NCBI RefSeq assembly: GCF_000373985.1 | Contig: NZ_KB893001.1 | Span: 7,556 to 71,555, forward strand | Reading direction: 5' to 3' | Source of the DNA: Desulfobacter curvatus DSM 3379 | GTDB lineage: Bacteria > Desulfobacterota > Desulfobacteria > Desulfobacterales > Desulfobacteraceae | DNA: 64,000 nucleotides | Shown: positions 16,520 through 25,555 of the stretch, one piece after another | Position numbering within the stretch: the stretch's first letter is position 1 | How the letters are laid out: each line of letters begins with the position of its first letter | Notes under the pieces: generated by a model | What the model was told of the DNA's origin: nothing | The model's input: the letters and a program-made list of their open reading frames with translations, nothing else | The model's database searches: none | Made by a program: the position numbers and the translations under genes

Positions 16520-19156
16520 TTATTTCTGCGTTAAATTCAACAACCTGGACAACTTTCCTCTGTCCTGGAACATTTTGTTAAAAATTGAAATGTGAAGTTT
16601 CGCAAAAATAAAACCAACCAAGGCACCGAGAATTTTTAAAATAATACTGCGGGCAGCTTTTTCAGGACGAAGCCATTTGATCATAGGGAAAAAAATCGAT
16701 CCCAGTAACAGAGAAAAAACGATTGTAAAAGATCCCACACTCAATGACACGTAAATAAAATCGTCTCCCCAATGGGACTTAAGGTAAAAGAACAAACCTG
16801 CTGCAATGACTAAAGCAGCCGCTAAAGCTGATATCTTCAGGGGTTGATTGAGTTTCCATATTTTGAAAAATTTTGAACTGCCGGTTTCAATTTGTTTTTG
16901 TAGATCTTTACCAGCTTTGCCTGAATTTTTTGATGTCTGAAGCAGTGATTCAAATTGCTTGTCAAGAAATTCCCAGTTGCCCCTTGGCGCATTCACCTGG
17001 AATCCGCCCCATGTCCCTTTTTGGCCATCTTTTAGGTGTTGTTCCTGAAGGGTTTTGAATTGTTGTTCGGTCATCACATAGCCTGAATACATCAGCGCAT
17101 AGGCCTCCACTTCACTGAAAGAGTCCAAGTCTGTACGGATCCCGGCGATCAGCCTTTGAAGTTTCGGGTCAATACCGTACGGAAGGGGCGTGTCGGTATC
17201 TTTTGATTCAGGGGTCGGATCTTGACATTTTATCCAGTCCTGGGGACAGACGTGAAGATCTTTTTGCAAGTGAATAAAAAATAATCCCTGGAGAGCCCGG
17301 TTGTCCAGCCTTGCCCTCAGATCCTGGTATTGTGCCTCCCGGATTCGGTCCATCATTATTGAATTTGTACGGAGTAAAACAGATGGAAGGCCGTCTGAAG
17401 GTTTGTTTATATCCTGCATCTGTCCGGAAGCATCACTGCATAAAATAAACGAGCAATTTTCATCCAGTAATCCTTGAACCCCCTGGTTGTCATGCACGCC
17501 GCCGTCAACCAAGCGTACCACACGGTCAGGATAAAGATCTTTAAGCATCAGGGGGGCGAACAACCCCGGCACACAAGCCGATGCAGCCACTGCATAGCCA
17601 AGCGGGTAATCTCTGAGTTCTTCGTCCGGCGCCTGCCCATACCAGAGACGCCGGTAACGTGAGTTCTTATCCACTTCATTGCCTAACAGTCCCGGAGGCT
17701 CACCCATGGAACGGGCAGTAAAATGCCAGCTGTGACCCGTGTTCAAGCAAGTGGCATTCAGCAGCATGGTCGGCACTTTGGCCCGACGCTTCCAGTTGGA
17801 GAATCTTGGGTGAAAGCTCTTTTTTTCCTTTTCACAGGGCTGGATTAACAAGTCCGCCATAGTGATCGGGTTGTCTTTGGTTACGCCGGGTTTGAATTCT
17901 GAGTAGAAGTTCTGGTCGAAGAGCTCTCCCAACCGATGGGACCGGCTGTATTTTTTTGTAAAAATCATTTTCAGATTTTTTTTAAAATCCGCTAAAGCAA
18001 GAGTTCGGATATTATTTTTTACCCCGTTAAAGAAATTCTCCTGAACATTACGAACAATTTCAATATAATCTTCCCGGGTGATATCGTTGTCTTCTTTGGT
18101 CTCCAGGTGATGTTTTACGGCCAGATAATATTGGGCGCCGACAATACTTCCGCCGGAAACCGTGGAAAGTGTTTCCACACTGCGCAAGACATCCATTTCT
18201 GCAAGGCGGGCCAAAACACCCAGGTGATAGAAAGATGCCCGGAAGCCCCCTCCCGACAATGCAAGGCCGACTTTTCCCCGGTAACAGGAAAGCGCTGCTT
18301 CCGTATCCGTTTCCAGTAAATTGGAGAGCGCCTGCCAGGCACCATGCCATGTTGCCTGGTTTGATCCCTCTTCAGGCAGTTCGATACCCTGGTACCTGGC
18401 AATGGATACAAGCTGACGAAAAGTGGTTTGCTGCTTCCATTCTGATATTTCCAAATTTTTTGATCTGGCAAGCCATTTTCCGGCCTGTTCATAATTTTTC
18501 AGGCCATACAGGGCTTCTGCCAGAGTAACAACCAGCCAGTTGTTTTTTGTCAGAGATTCATCATTTTGAAAAAGAGATTCAAGTTGAGCGGCAATTTTTT
18601 TTCTCAGATCATCCGCGTCAGTTTCAAATTTTTCACATTCTTTTGCACGGGTACCGCTTCGATTCTGTGCAGCTCTTGCCCTTGAGGCTAAAATTTGGAG
18701 AATAAAGGCCGCATTAATACCGCCATAACCCTGATCCTCGTCAGGGGCACGTTCATAAGCTGCACGGTACATAAACAGAGCATCATAAAGATGTTCGAGT
18801 TGTCCGTTGTATTCCCACATGCGTTTGAAGACAGCTCCACCTAAGGACAGCGTTTCCGGGTCCTTGGTCTCTATATTTCTCAGGCCGATACTTTCTAAAA
18901 TCTTCAAAGCTTGTGCAAATCTTTTAGCCGGTACAAGTTCTTCGTCTTTGTAAGTGCAAAGCGATAGCTGTTGTAAAGACCATGTATGAAAAGGATCTTT
19001 TTTCTTCGACTCATTACTGATTTTGGTCAGCAGCTTGCGGCAAAGACCGAAATTGAAATTTTCTTTCAGTTTTTTGACGATCTCTTTTATCTCATCAGGT
19101 TTGGCTGCTGAGCCTGCCACGATCTGTTTTGCCCGTTTATTGACATCATTTTGCAT
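16520..19156 (-). CDS. patatin-like phospholipase with N-terminal TPR-S-like sensor and two C-terminal membrane helices
   Basis: An 878-residue protein. Residues about 10-285 are helical repeats of the TPR-S/DUF4071 ('TRAFs-binding') type (DPETLSLGGAVFKRMWE). A patatin/cPLA2-like lipase follows: oxyanion loop LALSGGGFRASFYHLG (about 298), nucleophile region STVSGGS (about 333) and catalytic Asp in LVDGGVHDNQG (about 550), so the Ser-Asp dyad looks intact. Two hydrophobic helices (about 768-787 and 797-822) should anchor it in the inner membrane, where it could hydrolyse phospholipids. The start at 19156 is chosen for GAGGAG 6 bp upstream; an ATG 27 bp earlier lacks one. It follows the TIR-like gene on the same strand (222-bp gap) and shares its sensor fold. 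I infer an abortive-infection-type membrane effector; activity is untested. Confidence 0.85.
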   Translation of the reverse strand: MQNDVNKRAKQIVAGSAAKPDEIKEIVKKLKENFNFGLCRKLLTKISNESKKKDPFHTWSLQQLSLCTYKDEELVPAKRFAQALKILESIGLRNIETKDPETLSLGGAVFKRMWEYNGQLEHLYDALFMYRAAYERAPDEDQGYGGINAAFILQILASRARAAQNRSGTRAKECEKFETDADDLRKKIAAQLESLFQNDESLTKNNWLVVTLAEALYGLKNYEQAGKWLARSKNLEISEWKQQTTFRQLVSIARYQGIELPEEGSNQATWHGAWQALSNLLETDTEAALSCYRGKVGLALSGGGFRASFYHLGVLARLAEMDVLRSVETLSTVSGGSIVGAQYYLAVKHHLETKEDNDITREDYIEIVRNVQENFFNGVKNNIRTLALADFKKNLKMIFTKKYSRSHRLGELFDQNFYSEFKPGVTKDNPITMADLLIQPCEKEKKSFHPRFSNWKRRAKVPTMLLNATCLNTGHSWHFTARSMGEPPGLLGNEVDKNSRYRRLWYGQAPDEELRDYPLGYAVAASACVPGLFAPLMLKDLYPDRVVRLVDGGVHDNQGVQGLLDENCSFILCSDASGQMQDINKPSDGLPSVLLRTNSIMMDRIREAQYQDLRARLDNRALQGLFFIHLQKDLHVCPQDWIKCQDPTPESKDTDTPLPYGIDPKLQRLIAGIRTDLDSFSEVEAYALMYSGYVMTEQQFKTLQEQHLKDGQKGTWGGFQVNAPRGNWEFLDKQFESLLQTSKNSGKAGKDLQKQIETGSSKFFKIWKLNQPLKISALAAALVIAAGLFFYLKSHWGDDFIYVSLSVGSFTIVFSLLLGSIFFPMIKWLRPEKAARSIILKILGALVGFIFAKLHISIFNKMFQDRGKLSRLLNLTQK

Positions 19157-19378
19157 TTCTATCTCCTCAAAATCAGAATTCATGTGTTATCTTTTAAGCG
19201 GAAAATCCGCTCTAAAGCGTGTCTGAAATTAAATACGACGGAGCCAGAGAGCTTACTGATTGTTTTTTTGCTGCCCATTCAGAACGGTTCTTTTGTTTCA
19301 AAAATATTTTGTAAAGACGAATATTATGGTAATCAACTGTCGATATAAGGTCAAGTAAATGTCCATTTCAAAAAACGA
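19157..19378. other. spacer between the two sensor-module genes
   Basis: A 222-bp AT-rich spacer inside the two-gene module. I see no hairpin followed by T, no clear -35/-10 pair and no ORF. It may hold a weak promoter for the patatin gene. Confidence 0.4.
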
Positions 19379-20611
19379 TTAAGTCAGGTTCAACAAGGCG
19401 CGCAGTTTTTGAACCTGCTTATCCATTGATCCCTTCATCCATGACTCTTTGGAGGCTTTTTCAGCTTCAGCATACCACTTAGCCGCTTCATCATTTTCGC
19501 CTGTTCCGACACAGGCTTCGTAAAGGGTGGCCAGAATCCAGAATTCCTCATTGTCCCTAACATGTTCATCAGCAATTGCCTGTTTGCATATTTGTTTGAC
19601 TTTACGGCGTATATAGCGCGCCATACAATGCAGTTCTCCTTTTTCAGGTTCCTGGCTTTTAGATGCTTTAACATCCATCATATAGGCGAGGTTGATACCG
19701 TTATAATAATCCTTTTTGATAAAAAAGCCGCGCTCAAGAGCAAAAACAGCTTCTCTGAGATTTTCGTGATATTCGTTAATCTCGAACAAGCGTTTATGCA
19801 CGGCAGCCCATAATCCCAATGTCTCAGGATCGAAGCTGCCATGTGGTTTTAAGTACCCTAAAATTGATTTTGCTTTATTGAGCGCAGTTTCTTCGTCTGG
19901 CTGCTTACTTTTGTAGGTGGATAGTGCAAGTTGCTGAACGATATAATCGTCTTTTCCCGATATGCTGCGGGCCTGCATCCAATAGTCAGCGGCACTGGCA
20001 AATTTTTCATTCCGCATGGCACTTTTTGCCTTGTCAGTCAAATAACGTAGCGGAGCGGATTCTGCGTGAGCCGATCGCTGGACCTGTTCCGCTTTTGTTT
20101 TCTTGGTCACCTCCACATAGCCTTTAGAAGGCAGTTGCGGCAGAAACTTATATACCGGGCTGTCTACCTCTTCTTGTTCAACAACCTTTTCAGCAAGTTC
20201 TTTCAACGCTTCCTGGAATCTTTTTGCTTCCTTGAATCCAATATCTTCGCCCAGATGCTTATAAGTATGGATGCAGATATGGTTGATATCAAATGGAAAA
20301 TTCATTCCCTCTTCACCCACCACAATTGTTGCATATGGCCGCAGGGCATACCGCACACCAAGCTCAAAGGCTGCGTTGAAATTAAGTGTTGTAATGTCAG
20401 CAACGACCAGGTCTGCATCCAGCAGTTGATCATACATCACTTGGTCAATGATCTTACTTGTCAGCAGTTCGTCCGCTCTATGACATTCCAGACCAGCACC
20501 TTGAACAGCCTCTTTAATCACATCATAGGAGGCATCCAGGTCAAACAGTTTTCCTTGTTCATAATCCTGTTTTTTTCCGAACCCCTGTATGACAAAACAG
20601 TTTTTAGGCAT
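19379..20611 (-). CDS. TIR/nucleoside-deoxyribosyltransferase-like domain fused to TPR-S-like repeats
   Basis: A 410-residue protein. Residues 1-150 form a Rossmann-like domain: MPKNCFVIQGFGKK, a DADLVVADITT strand and NAAFELGVRYAL, whose Glu (about 83) sits where TIR and nucleoside deoxyribosyltransferase enzymes keep the glycosidic-bond-cleaving Glu. Residues about 185-410 are helical repeats closely related to those in the patatin protein next door (DPETLGLWAAVHKRLFE ... GINLAYMMDVKAS). This fits conflict-system proteins in which such a domain hydrolyses NAD or makes a nucleotide signal. The start at 20611 is chosen for AGAGGA at 8 bp; an ATG six bases earlier is too close. I infer that it senses a trigger and signals to, or works with, the phospholipase. 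Cytoplasmic. Enzymatic activity is inferred from the fold. Confidence 0.75.
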   Translation of the reverse strand: MPKNCFVIQGFGKKQDYEQGKLFDLDASYDVIKEAVQGAGLECHRADELLTSKIIDQVMYDQLLDADLVVADITTLNFNAAFELGVRYALRPYATIVVGEEGMNFPFDINHICIHTYKHLGEDIGFKEAKRFQEALKELAEKVVEQEEVDSPVYKFLPQLPSKGYVEVTKKTKAEQVQRSAHAESAPLRYLTDKAKSAMRNEKFASAADYWMQARSISGKDDYIVQQLALSTYKSKQPDEETALNKAKSILGYLKPHGSFDPETLGLWAAVHKRLFEINEYHENLREAVFALERGFFIKKDYYNGINLAYMMDVKASKSQEPEKGELHCMARYIRRKVKQICKQAIADEHVRDNEEFWILATLYEACVGTGENDEAAKWYAEAEKASKESWMKGSMDKQVQKLRALLNLT

Positions 20612-20640
20612 ATCCATATCCTCTTTATTTTTTTCATATG

Positions 20641-20729
20641 AAAGTCTGTGTAACCCACACAGATATTTCAACATTCGTTGTGGGCTGGGCCTGGGTGCTG
20701 ATAGACCAGGTCAGCCCATGGCCGTTATT
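20641..20729 (+). repeat. REP-like intergenic repeat, copy B
   Basis: Plus-strand element with stem 1 TCTGTGT/ACACAGA, then GTTGTGGG and the main stem GGGCTGGGCCTGG / CCAGGTCAGCCC, ending CATGGCCGTTATT. It is the inverted partner of copy A, and the two enclose the patatin/TIR-like pair. Just outside it lies 200 bp of AT-rich sequence before the radical SAM gene, in which I see nothing else. Confidence 0.8.
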
Positions 20730-20934
20730 GAGCCATTTCAGTCATGAATCATTCCGATTTGTTTTCAAATAAATGATTTTAAATGAGATCTGCACAAGTT
20801 TAAAGCCTTGTCGGCAAAAAGCTATCAGGACCTCTATTGTTTTTACCCATTTGCTACAGCATTCCATCGCCATGGGTTGACTTCCGGAACATGATTAACA
20901 TTCTATAATAGACGACAATAAAAATGAGGATGTA

Positions 20935-21984
20935 ATGATGAGCCGAGACTATCCATTTGAAACCGGTATATACCGCCCCCCCAGTGAAGGGGGCAGCGCC
21001 TCCCTGCTGGTTCGCTTTACCCGGAACTGCCCATGGAATCACTGCACCTTTTGTACGATGTATAAGGGAAAAAAATTTAACCTGAGAACCCTGGCGGAAA
21101 TTAAAGCCGACATTAATGCCATGGCAAACCTTGTGGTTGATCTTCAGGCCGAATCAAAAGCTCTGGGGCACGGCGGCCGGGTTACCCGGGAGGCCATTCT
21201 GGCATTGCTTGAGAAAGCCCCGAGCTTAAACCACCATCCGGGTGCGGACATGCTGATCCAATGGATGGCAATGGGCGGGAAAACCGCATTCATACAGGAC
21301 GGCAACTCGATGATTATGCCGCCCCAGGATCTGATTGCAGCATTGACTCATCTTAAAGAAACCTTTCCTTCCATTGAGAGAATCACCACCTATGCCAGGG
21401 CCCGGACCCTGGCCCAGCGCTCCCTTGAGGATTTAAAGGCCATACGCGAAGCGGGTCTTGACCGCCTCCACCTGGGCCTTGAAACCGGGGATGATGCCCT
21501 GCTCAAGCAGATCAAAAAAGGGGTAACGGCTGACGGACATATTGAGGGGGGTAAAAAGGCCATGGCAGCCGGCTTTCAGGTCTCGGAATACTGGATGCCC
21601 GGCCTAGGCGGTAAGGAGATGACAGACCAGCACGCCGAAAATACCGCCCGGGTGCTCAGTGAGGTCAATCCCCACTATATCCGGTCCCGGCCCTTCAGGC
21701 CCGCCCCCGGCTCCCCGATGTTTGACCAGGTCGACCAGGGGAAGATCACCCTGCTGGATCCCAGAGAACAGTTACTTGAACTACGGCGGATGATCCGGAA
21801 CCTGGATGTAACATCCAAGGTTTGCTTTGACCATATGGGCAACTACTGGCGAACAGCATCAGGAGATTTGGTCCTCCACCATGAATATGAAGGGTACCAG
21901 TTTCCAAATGAAAAACAGACCGTCCTGGACCGCATTGAACTGGGTCTTGCCTTTAAGCAGAAACCTGCCCGGTTTTTTCTATAG
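20935..21984 (+). CDS. radical SAM protein with CX4CX2C cluster motif
   Basis: A 349-residue radical SAM (COG1032-like) enzyme. The [4Fe-4S] motif is CPWNHCTFC near residue 36: spacing CX4CX2C, not the usual CX3CX2C. The TIM-barrel features continue with RITTYARARTLAQ, LHLGLETGDDALLKQIKKG (the GlyGly/E-like motif), VSEYWMPGLGG and HYIRSRPFRPAPGSPMF. It presumably cleaves SAM to a 5'-deoxyadenosyl radical; the substrate is not evident. There is no B12-binding domain. Start at 20935 (ATGATG) follows GAGG at 9 bp. Monocistronic. Family assignment is good; reaction unknown. Confidence 0.8.
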   Translation: MMSRDYPFETGIYRPPSEGGSASLLVRFTRNCPWNHCTFCTMYKGKKFNLRTLAEIKADINAMANLVVDLQAESKALGHGGRVTREAILALLEKAPSLNHHPGADMLIQWMAMGGKTAFIQDGNSMIMPPQDLIAALTHLKETFPSIERITTYARARTLAQRSLEDLKAIREAGLDRLHLGLETGDDALLKQIKKGVTADGHIEGGKKAMAAGFQVSEYWMPGLGGKEMTDQHAENTARVLSEVNPHYIRSRPFRPAPGSPMFDQVDQGKITLLDPREQLLELRRMIRNLDVTSKVCFDHMGNYWRTASGDLVLHHEYEGYQFPNEKQTVLDRIELGLAFKQKPARFFL

Positions 21985-22110
21985 TACTTGATGGTAAATT
22001 TGAACTGGGCCTTGCCTTATTTTTCGGGTTCAGGGCCAGCCATTCAAATGCCGGAAAGTTGCCAGATGCAAATTTTTATGCAATCTTAGATCTTCGCGTA
22101 AAATAAGTCG

Positions 22111-22617
22111 ATGGTATTTATCATGAGCTTGCTTTTCAAATTAAGAACCCAAATTTGCCTGGTGAACAGCCATATCAAAAAAGGCGGATTTACCCTCATC
22201 GAATTAATGATTGTCGTTGCCATTATCGGAACACTGGCCGCCATTGCCACACCAATATATCTTAACCTTAAAGACAAGGTCCGTGTGACCATTGCCATTT
22301 CAGATATTAAAGCCATTGAAAAAAATATACTGGTTTATTACGTTGAATTTGACGTTTTTCCCCCTGACCTTGCGGCAATCGGCATGGCGAATTTGACGGA
22401 TCCCTGGGGTAACCCATATCGATACCTTCCCGTGGCCGGGACCCCCAGCGGCCAATTGCGAAAGGATCATTTCATGGTGCCTGTAAATTCAGATTATGAC
22501 CTGTACAGCATGGGGCCGGATGGAAGGAGTACCGGCCCGTTTACTGCCGAAGCCAGCCGGGATGATATTGTCAGAGCCAATGACGGCGGGTTTGTCGGGT
22601 TGGTTTCAAATTATTAA
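22111..22617 (+). CDS. GspG-like major pseudopilin (type IV pilin-like)
   Basis: A 168-residue prepilin. The class III signal is KKGG|FTLIELMIVVAIIGTLAAIA with Phe at +1 and Glu at +5, giving a 25-28 residue leader depending on the start (ATG 22111 or 22123; neither has a good ribosome-binding site). After the spine helix comes the GspG-type body: DPWGNPYRYL and YDLYSMGPDG, the calcium-loop-like end of type II secretion major pseudopilins. No other type II secretion or pilus gene is adjacent. It stands immediately upstream (15 bp) of an HD-GYP sensor gene and is probably cotranscribed with it. Confidence 0.8.
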   Translation: MVFIMSLLFKLRTQICLVNSHIKKGGFTLIELMIVVAIIGTLAAIATPIYLNLKDKVRVTIAISDIKAIEKNILVYYVEFDVFPPDLAAIGMANLTDPWGNPYRYLPVAGTPSGQLRKDHFMVPVNSDYDLYSMGPDGRSTGPFTAEASRDDIVRANDGGFVGLVSNY

Positions 22618-22632
22618 AGGAGAACAACGTAG

Positions 22633-24696
22633 ATGCGAATAGGACGATCCCTGTTTCAAAGCAAAGTGGGCAGAAGAATTTTTCTTTTATTTGTGACGTG
22701 TGCGCTTATTCCCATTCTGTTTCTTTCCGTGATTTCCTATATCCAGGTGTCAGTCCAACTTGAAAAACAGAACGCCAGACATCTCCAGGATGCGGCCAAA
22801 TCCCATGGCATGGCCATTTATGAGCGACTGCTGTACCTGGAAAAAAATATGCAGCTAAGTCTGGTAAAATCTGCCCGCTCAGAGGCCGTTACCCAAAAAT
22901 TTTTTCAACATTTCAATGCCATGGGCCGGATTGACAGTGCAGGCCGAACTGAACCCTTGTTCGGCCGGTTTCAAGCTTTTTCAGATGCGTTTCTCAAGAA
23001 AGCCACCCGTGTCTCCCAGGATAAAACCACATTGATTTTTGAAGAAAACGATAAGGAAAAGGCGGCTCCGGCCAAAGCTTATATGATAATGAAGGCTGAC
23101 AAAACAAGTACCCTGATCGGAGAAATCAATACGCTGTATCTGTGGGGAATCGGACATGAAAATATCCTGCCGCCCATGACAGATCTATGCATAACGGATC
23201 AATACCGAAAGGTTTTGGTTTCATCGTTCCCCCTGACCGGAGACCTGCGCCGCCACCTGGCCAGGGATACCGGAAACGCCCAATTCCGGATATTAGAGTA
23301 CAATGATAAAGGAGAAGATTATTTTGTCAGCTACTGGCCCCTGTTTTTAAAATCAAACTTTGATGCACCGGTATTGAACGTGATTTTAAGAAACCCGCAG
23401 AAAGAAGCACTCAGGGCATTGGCCCAATTTGAAATTATTTTTCCCTTGGTCATTCTGCTTACGGTATGGATCGTTCTCCTGTTGAGTATTATCCATATAC
23501 GCAAGAGTCTGGATCCCCTTGAAAAAATTAAAGAAGGAACTCAGCGGGTGGCCCGGCAGGATTTCAAAACCCCTGTTGAGGTGGCAAGCAATGACGAATT
23601 TGAAGAAGTCGCCCAATCGTTTAATACCATGGCAGAACAACTCGAACGGCAATTTGAAGATTTGAATACACGGTCTAAAATTGATCGGGAAATTTTATCT
23701 TCACTGAATACCCGGCAGATCATCAACATAGCATTAAAACGAATGTTTCTTTTTTTTGAATGTCATTCCGTAACCCTCTGCCTGGCTGCTGAAAAAAAAC
23801 CGGAGACTTTTCACGGATTCATCCTCACGGATTTAAAGAGGCGAAAACCACATGAAATATTTTTCGATCTGTCTAAAATTGATCTGGAAAAACTGGCAAG
23901 AATAGAGGAGCATTTCATTGTTTCCGATCAGGGTTTAGGCAAGCGAATAGCCGCCAAAGTAGGTATTTCCATTGATGATTGCCTACTAATACTTCCCATG
24001 ATGATTGACGAAAAGCTCAAGGGGATCATCACACTTGGGTATCAACAACAAAAATTTTTTTTAAACAATGAACTCAAACACGCCCGCCAAATTGCCAATC
24101 AGATCACTGTGGCTTTGTCTAATTCGTTCCTGGTGGAAGAAATGGAACGGCTGAATGTGGGGACCCTGGAAGCGTTGGCAAGAACTGTAGACGCGAAATC
24201 CGCCTGGACGGCCGGTCACTCGGAACGTGTCACAACCCTTGCCATGAAGATCGCCAATGCCATGAATATGGAACAGCAGGAAATGGACACCCTGCGCCGG
24301 GCAGCCTACCTTCATGATATCGGCAAAATAGGCATCCCTTTGTCCATTTTGGATAAACCCGGCCGCCTTACCGACGATGAGTACGATACCATCAAAGATC
24401 ATCCATCCATAGGGGGAAAAATTTTGGAACCAATTCACGCATATGCCGACGTTGTTCCTATTGTCCACCAGCACCATGAAAAATTCGACGGTACCGGATA
24501 TCCGCTGATGCTTGCCGGTGAAGAAATCTGTATCGGCGCCAGAATCCTGGCCGTTGCCGACGTATATGACGCAGTCGTCTCCGACCGGCCATATCGAAAC
24601 GGCTGGCTCAAGGAAAAATCCATAAAAATGATTACAGACAATTCCGGCACCCATTTTGATCCCAAAGTAGTGGATGCCTTTCTGGCAGTCATTTGA
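22633..24696 (+). CDS. membrane sensor HAMP-GAF-HD-GYP c-di-GMP phosphodiesterase
   Basis: A 687-residue protein. Helix 1 (about 13-33), a periplasmic sensor region (about 35-255), helix 2 (about 263-285), a HAMP linker (about 288-340), a GAF-like region (about 350-495), and an HD-GYP domain (about 510-687). The catalytic HD-GYP motifs are intact: HSERV, LHDIGKIGIP, HHEKFDGTGYP and DVYDA. It should hydrolyse c-di-GMP in the cytoplasm in response to an external signal. AAGGAGA precedes the ATG. It overlaps no gene but follows the pseudopilin by 15 bp, suggesting that pilin/secretion and c-di-GMP turnover are linked here. Confidence 0.9.
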   Translation: MRIGRSLFQSKVGRRIFLLFVTCALIPILFLSVISYIQVSVQLEKQNARHLQDAAKSHGMAIYERLLYLEKNMQLSLVKSARSEAVTQKFFQHFNAMGRIDSAGRTEPLFGRFQAFSDAFLKKATRVSQDKTTLIFEENDKEKAAPAKAYMIMKADKTSTLIGEINTLYLWGIGHENILPPMTDLCITDQYRKVLVSSFPLTGDLRRHLARDTGNAQFRILEYNDKGEDYFVSYWPLFLKSNFDAPVLNVILRNPQKEALRALAQFEIIFPLVILLTVWIVLLLSIIHIRKSLDPLEKIKEGTQRVARQDFKTPVEVASNDEFEEVAQSFNTMAEQLERQFEDLNTRSKIDREILSSLNTRQIINIALKRMFLFFECHSVTLCLAAEKKPETFHGFILTDLKRRKPHEIFFDLSKIDLEKLARIEEHFIVSDQGLGKRIAAKVGISIDDCLLILPMMIDEKLKGIITLGYQQQKFFLNNELKHARQIANQITVALSNSFLVEEMERLNVGTLEALARTVDAKSAWTAGHSERVTTLAMKIANAMNMEQQEMDTLRRAAYLHDIGKIGIPLSILDKPGRLTDDEYDTIKDHPSIGGKILEPIHAYADVVPIVHQHHEKFDGTGYPLMLAGEEICIGARILAVADVYDAVVSDRPYRNGWLKEKSIKMITDNSGTHFDPKVVDAFLAVI

Positions 24697-24747
24697 AATC
24701 TCTTTTTTATAAGAAGGTCTCCAGCAACTAACTGGATTCTTTCTATC

Positions 24748-24804
24748 TTTGTTGTGGGCCGAAGCCTGGGTGTAGATAGACCAAGGACGGCCAATGGTCG
24801 TTAT
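24748..24804 (+). repeat. REP-like intergenic repeat, copy C
   Basis: Core GTTGTGGGCC...GCCTGGGT with matching CCAAGGACGGCC arm and CAATGGTCGTTAT end, in the same orientation as copy B. A small stem (CCAG/CTGG, 24721-24735) precedes it at a position corresponding to stem 1 of A and B. It lies between the HD-GYP and TetR genes. Confidence 0.65.
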
Positions 24805-24854
24805 AATAATTTATTCATTTGACTTATTCAATCGATTGAATTAATCTTTAAAAG

Positions 24855-25553
24855 ATGTTGAAACCTAAAATGGGAGATATGGTGGTGAAAAAGGATAACG
24901 CACCTGATACCAGAGAGCGGTTGCTTGAAGCCGCCATAGACGTATTCGGCAGGCATGGTTTTGATTCGGCCACCACCCGGATGATTGCCAAAACGGCCAA
25001 CGTGAATATTGCTGCCATTCCCTATTATTTCGGGGGCAAAGGCGGACTTTACCAGGCCGTTATCGACTATATTGTTGACCGGATCAAAGAAGAAGCCGGA
25101 GGGCTGCTGGGACAAATTAGCGAAGCAAATTTTACCGGAGATACCGGCCGGCAGCAGGCCCGGGAATTGATCCGGGCCGTCATGGAACGATTTATTAATT
25201 TCATTGCCGGTTCTGAACAAGGCCCGCGGTTTTCCAGAATCATCTTGCGGGAGCAGATGTTCCCAAGTTCTGCCTATGACTCTATTTTTAGGGGTTTTCT
25301 GCAACCTGTGCTCAATGCATTATCCAAATTGATCATGGCGGTATCCGGCGAATCTGATCCCAGGCAGGCAACATTCACAGCCATGACGCTCATGGGCCAG
25401 GTGATCATTTTCCGGGTTGCCCGGGAGACCATTGTCCGGGGGCTTGACCTTGAAGGGTATTCCCCTGAAGAAATAGAAGAAATCCGCAGGGTGGTTGTGT
25501 CCAATGCCCTGGCAATCACTGAAACACCAAGCGAACAGCTCATAAGGAAATAG
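24855..25553 (+). CDS. cecR: TetR-family regulator (CecR/YbiH-like)
   Basis: A 232-residue TetR regulator. The N-terminal helix-turn-helix is RERLLEAAIDVFGRHGFDSATTRMIAKTANVNIAAIPYYFGGKGGLYQAV; the C-terminal ligand domain matches CecR/YbiH (DUF1956). In E. coli the orthologue controls the ybhGFSR ABC exporter, and exactly those four genes follow here, starting two bases after the stop. It probably represses its own operon. Several starts are possible (24855, 24870, 24879); none has an ideal ribosome-binding site, so the true N terminus may be up to ten residues shorter. Symbol assigned by synteny and family. Confidence 0.8.
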   Translation: MLKPKMGDMVVKKDNAPDTRERLLEAAIDVFGRHGFDSATTRMIAKTANVNIAAIPYYFGGKGGLYQAVIDYIVDRIKEEAGGLLGQISEANFTGDTGRQQARELIRAVMERFINFIAGSEQGPRFSRIILREQMFPSSAYDSIFRGFLQPVLNALSKLIMAVSGESDPRQATFTAMTLMGQVIIFRVARETIVRGLDLEGYSPEEIEEIRRVVVSNALAITETPSEQLIRK

Positions 25554-25555
25554 TC

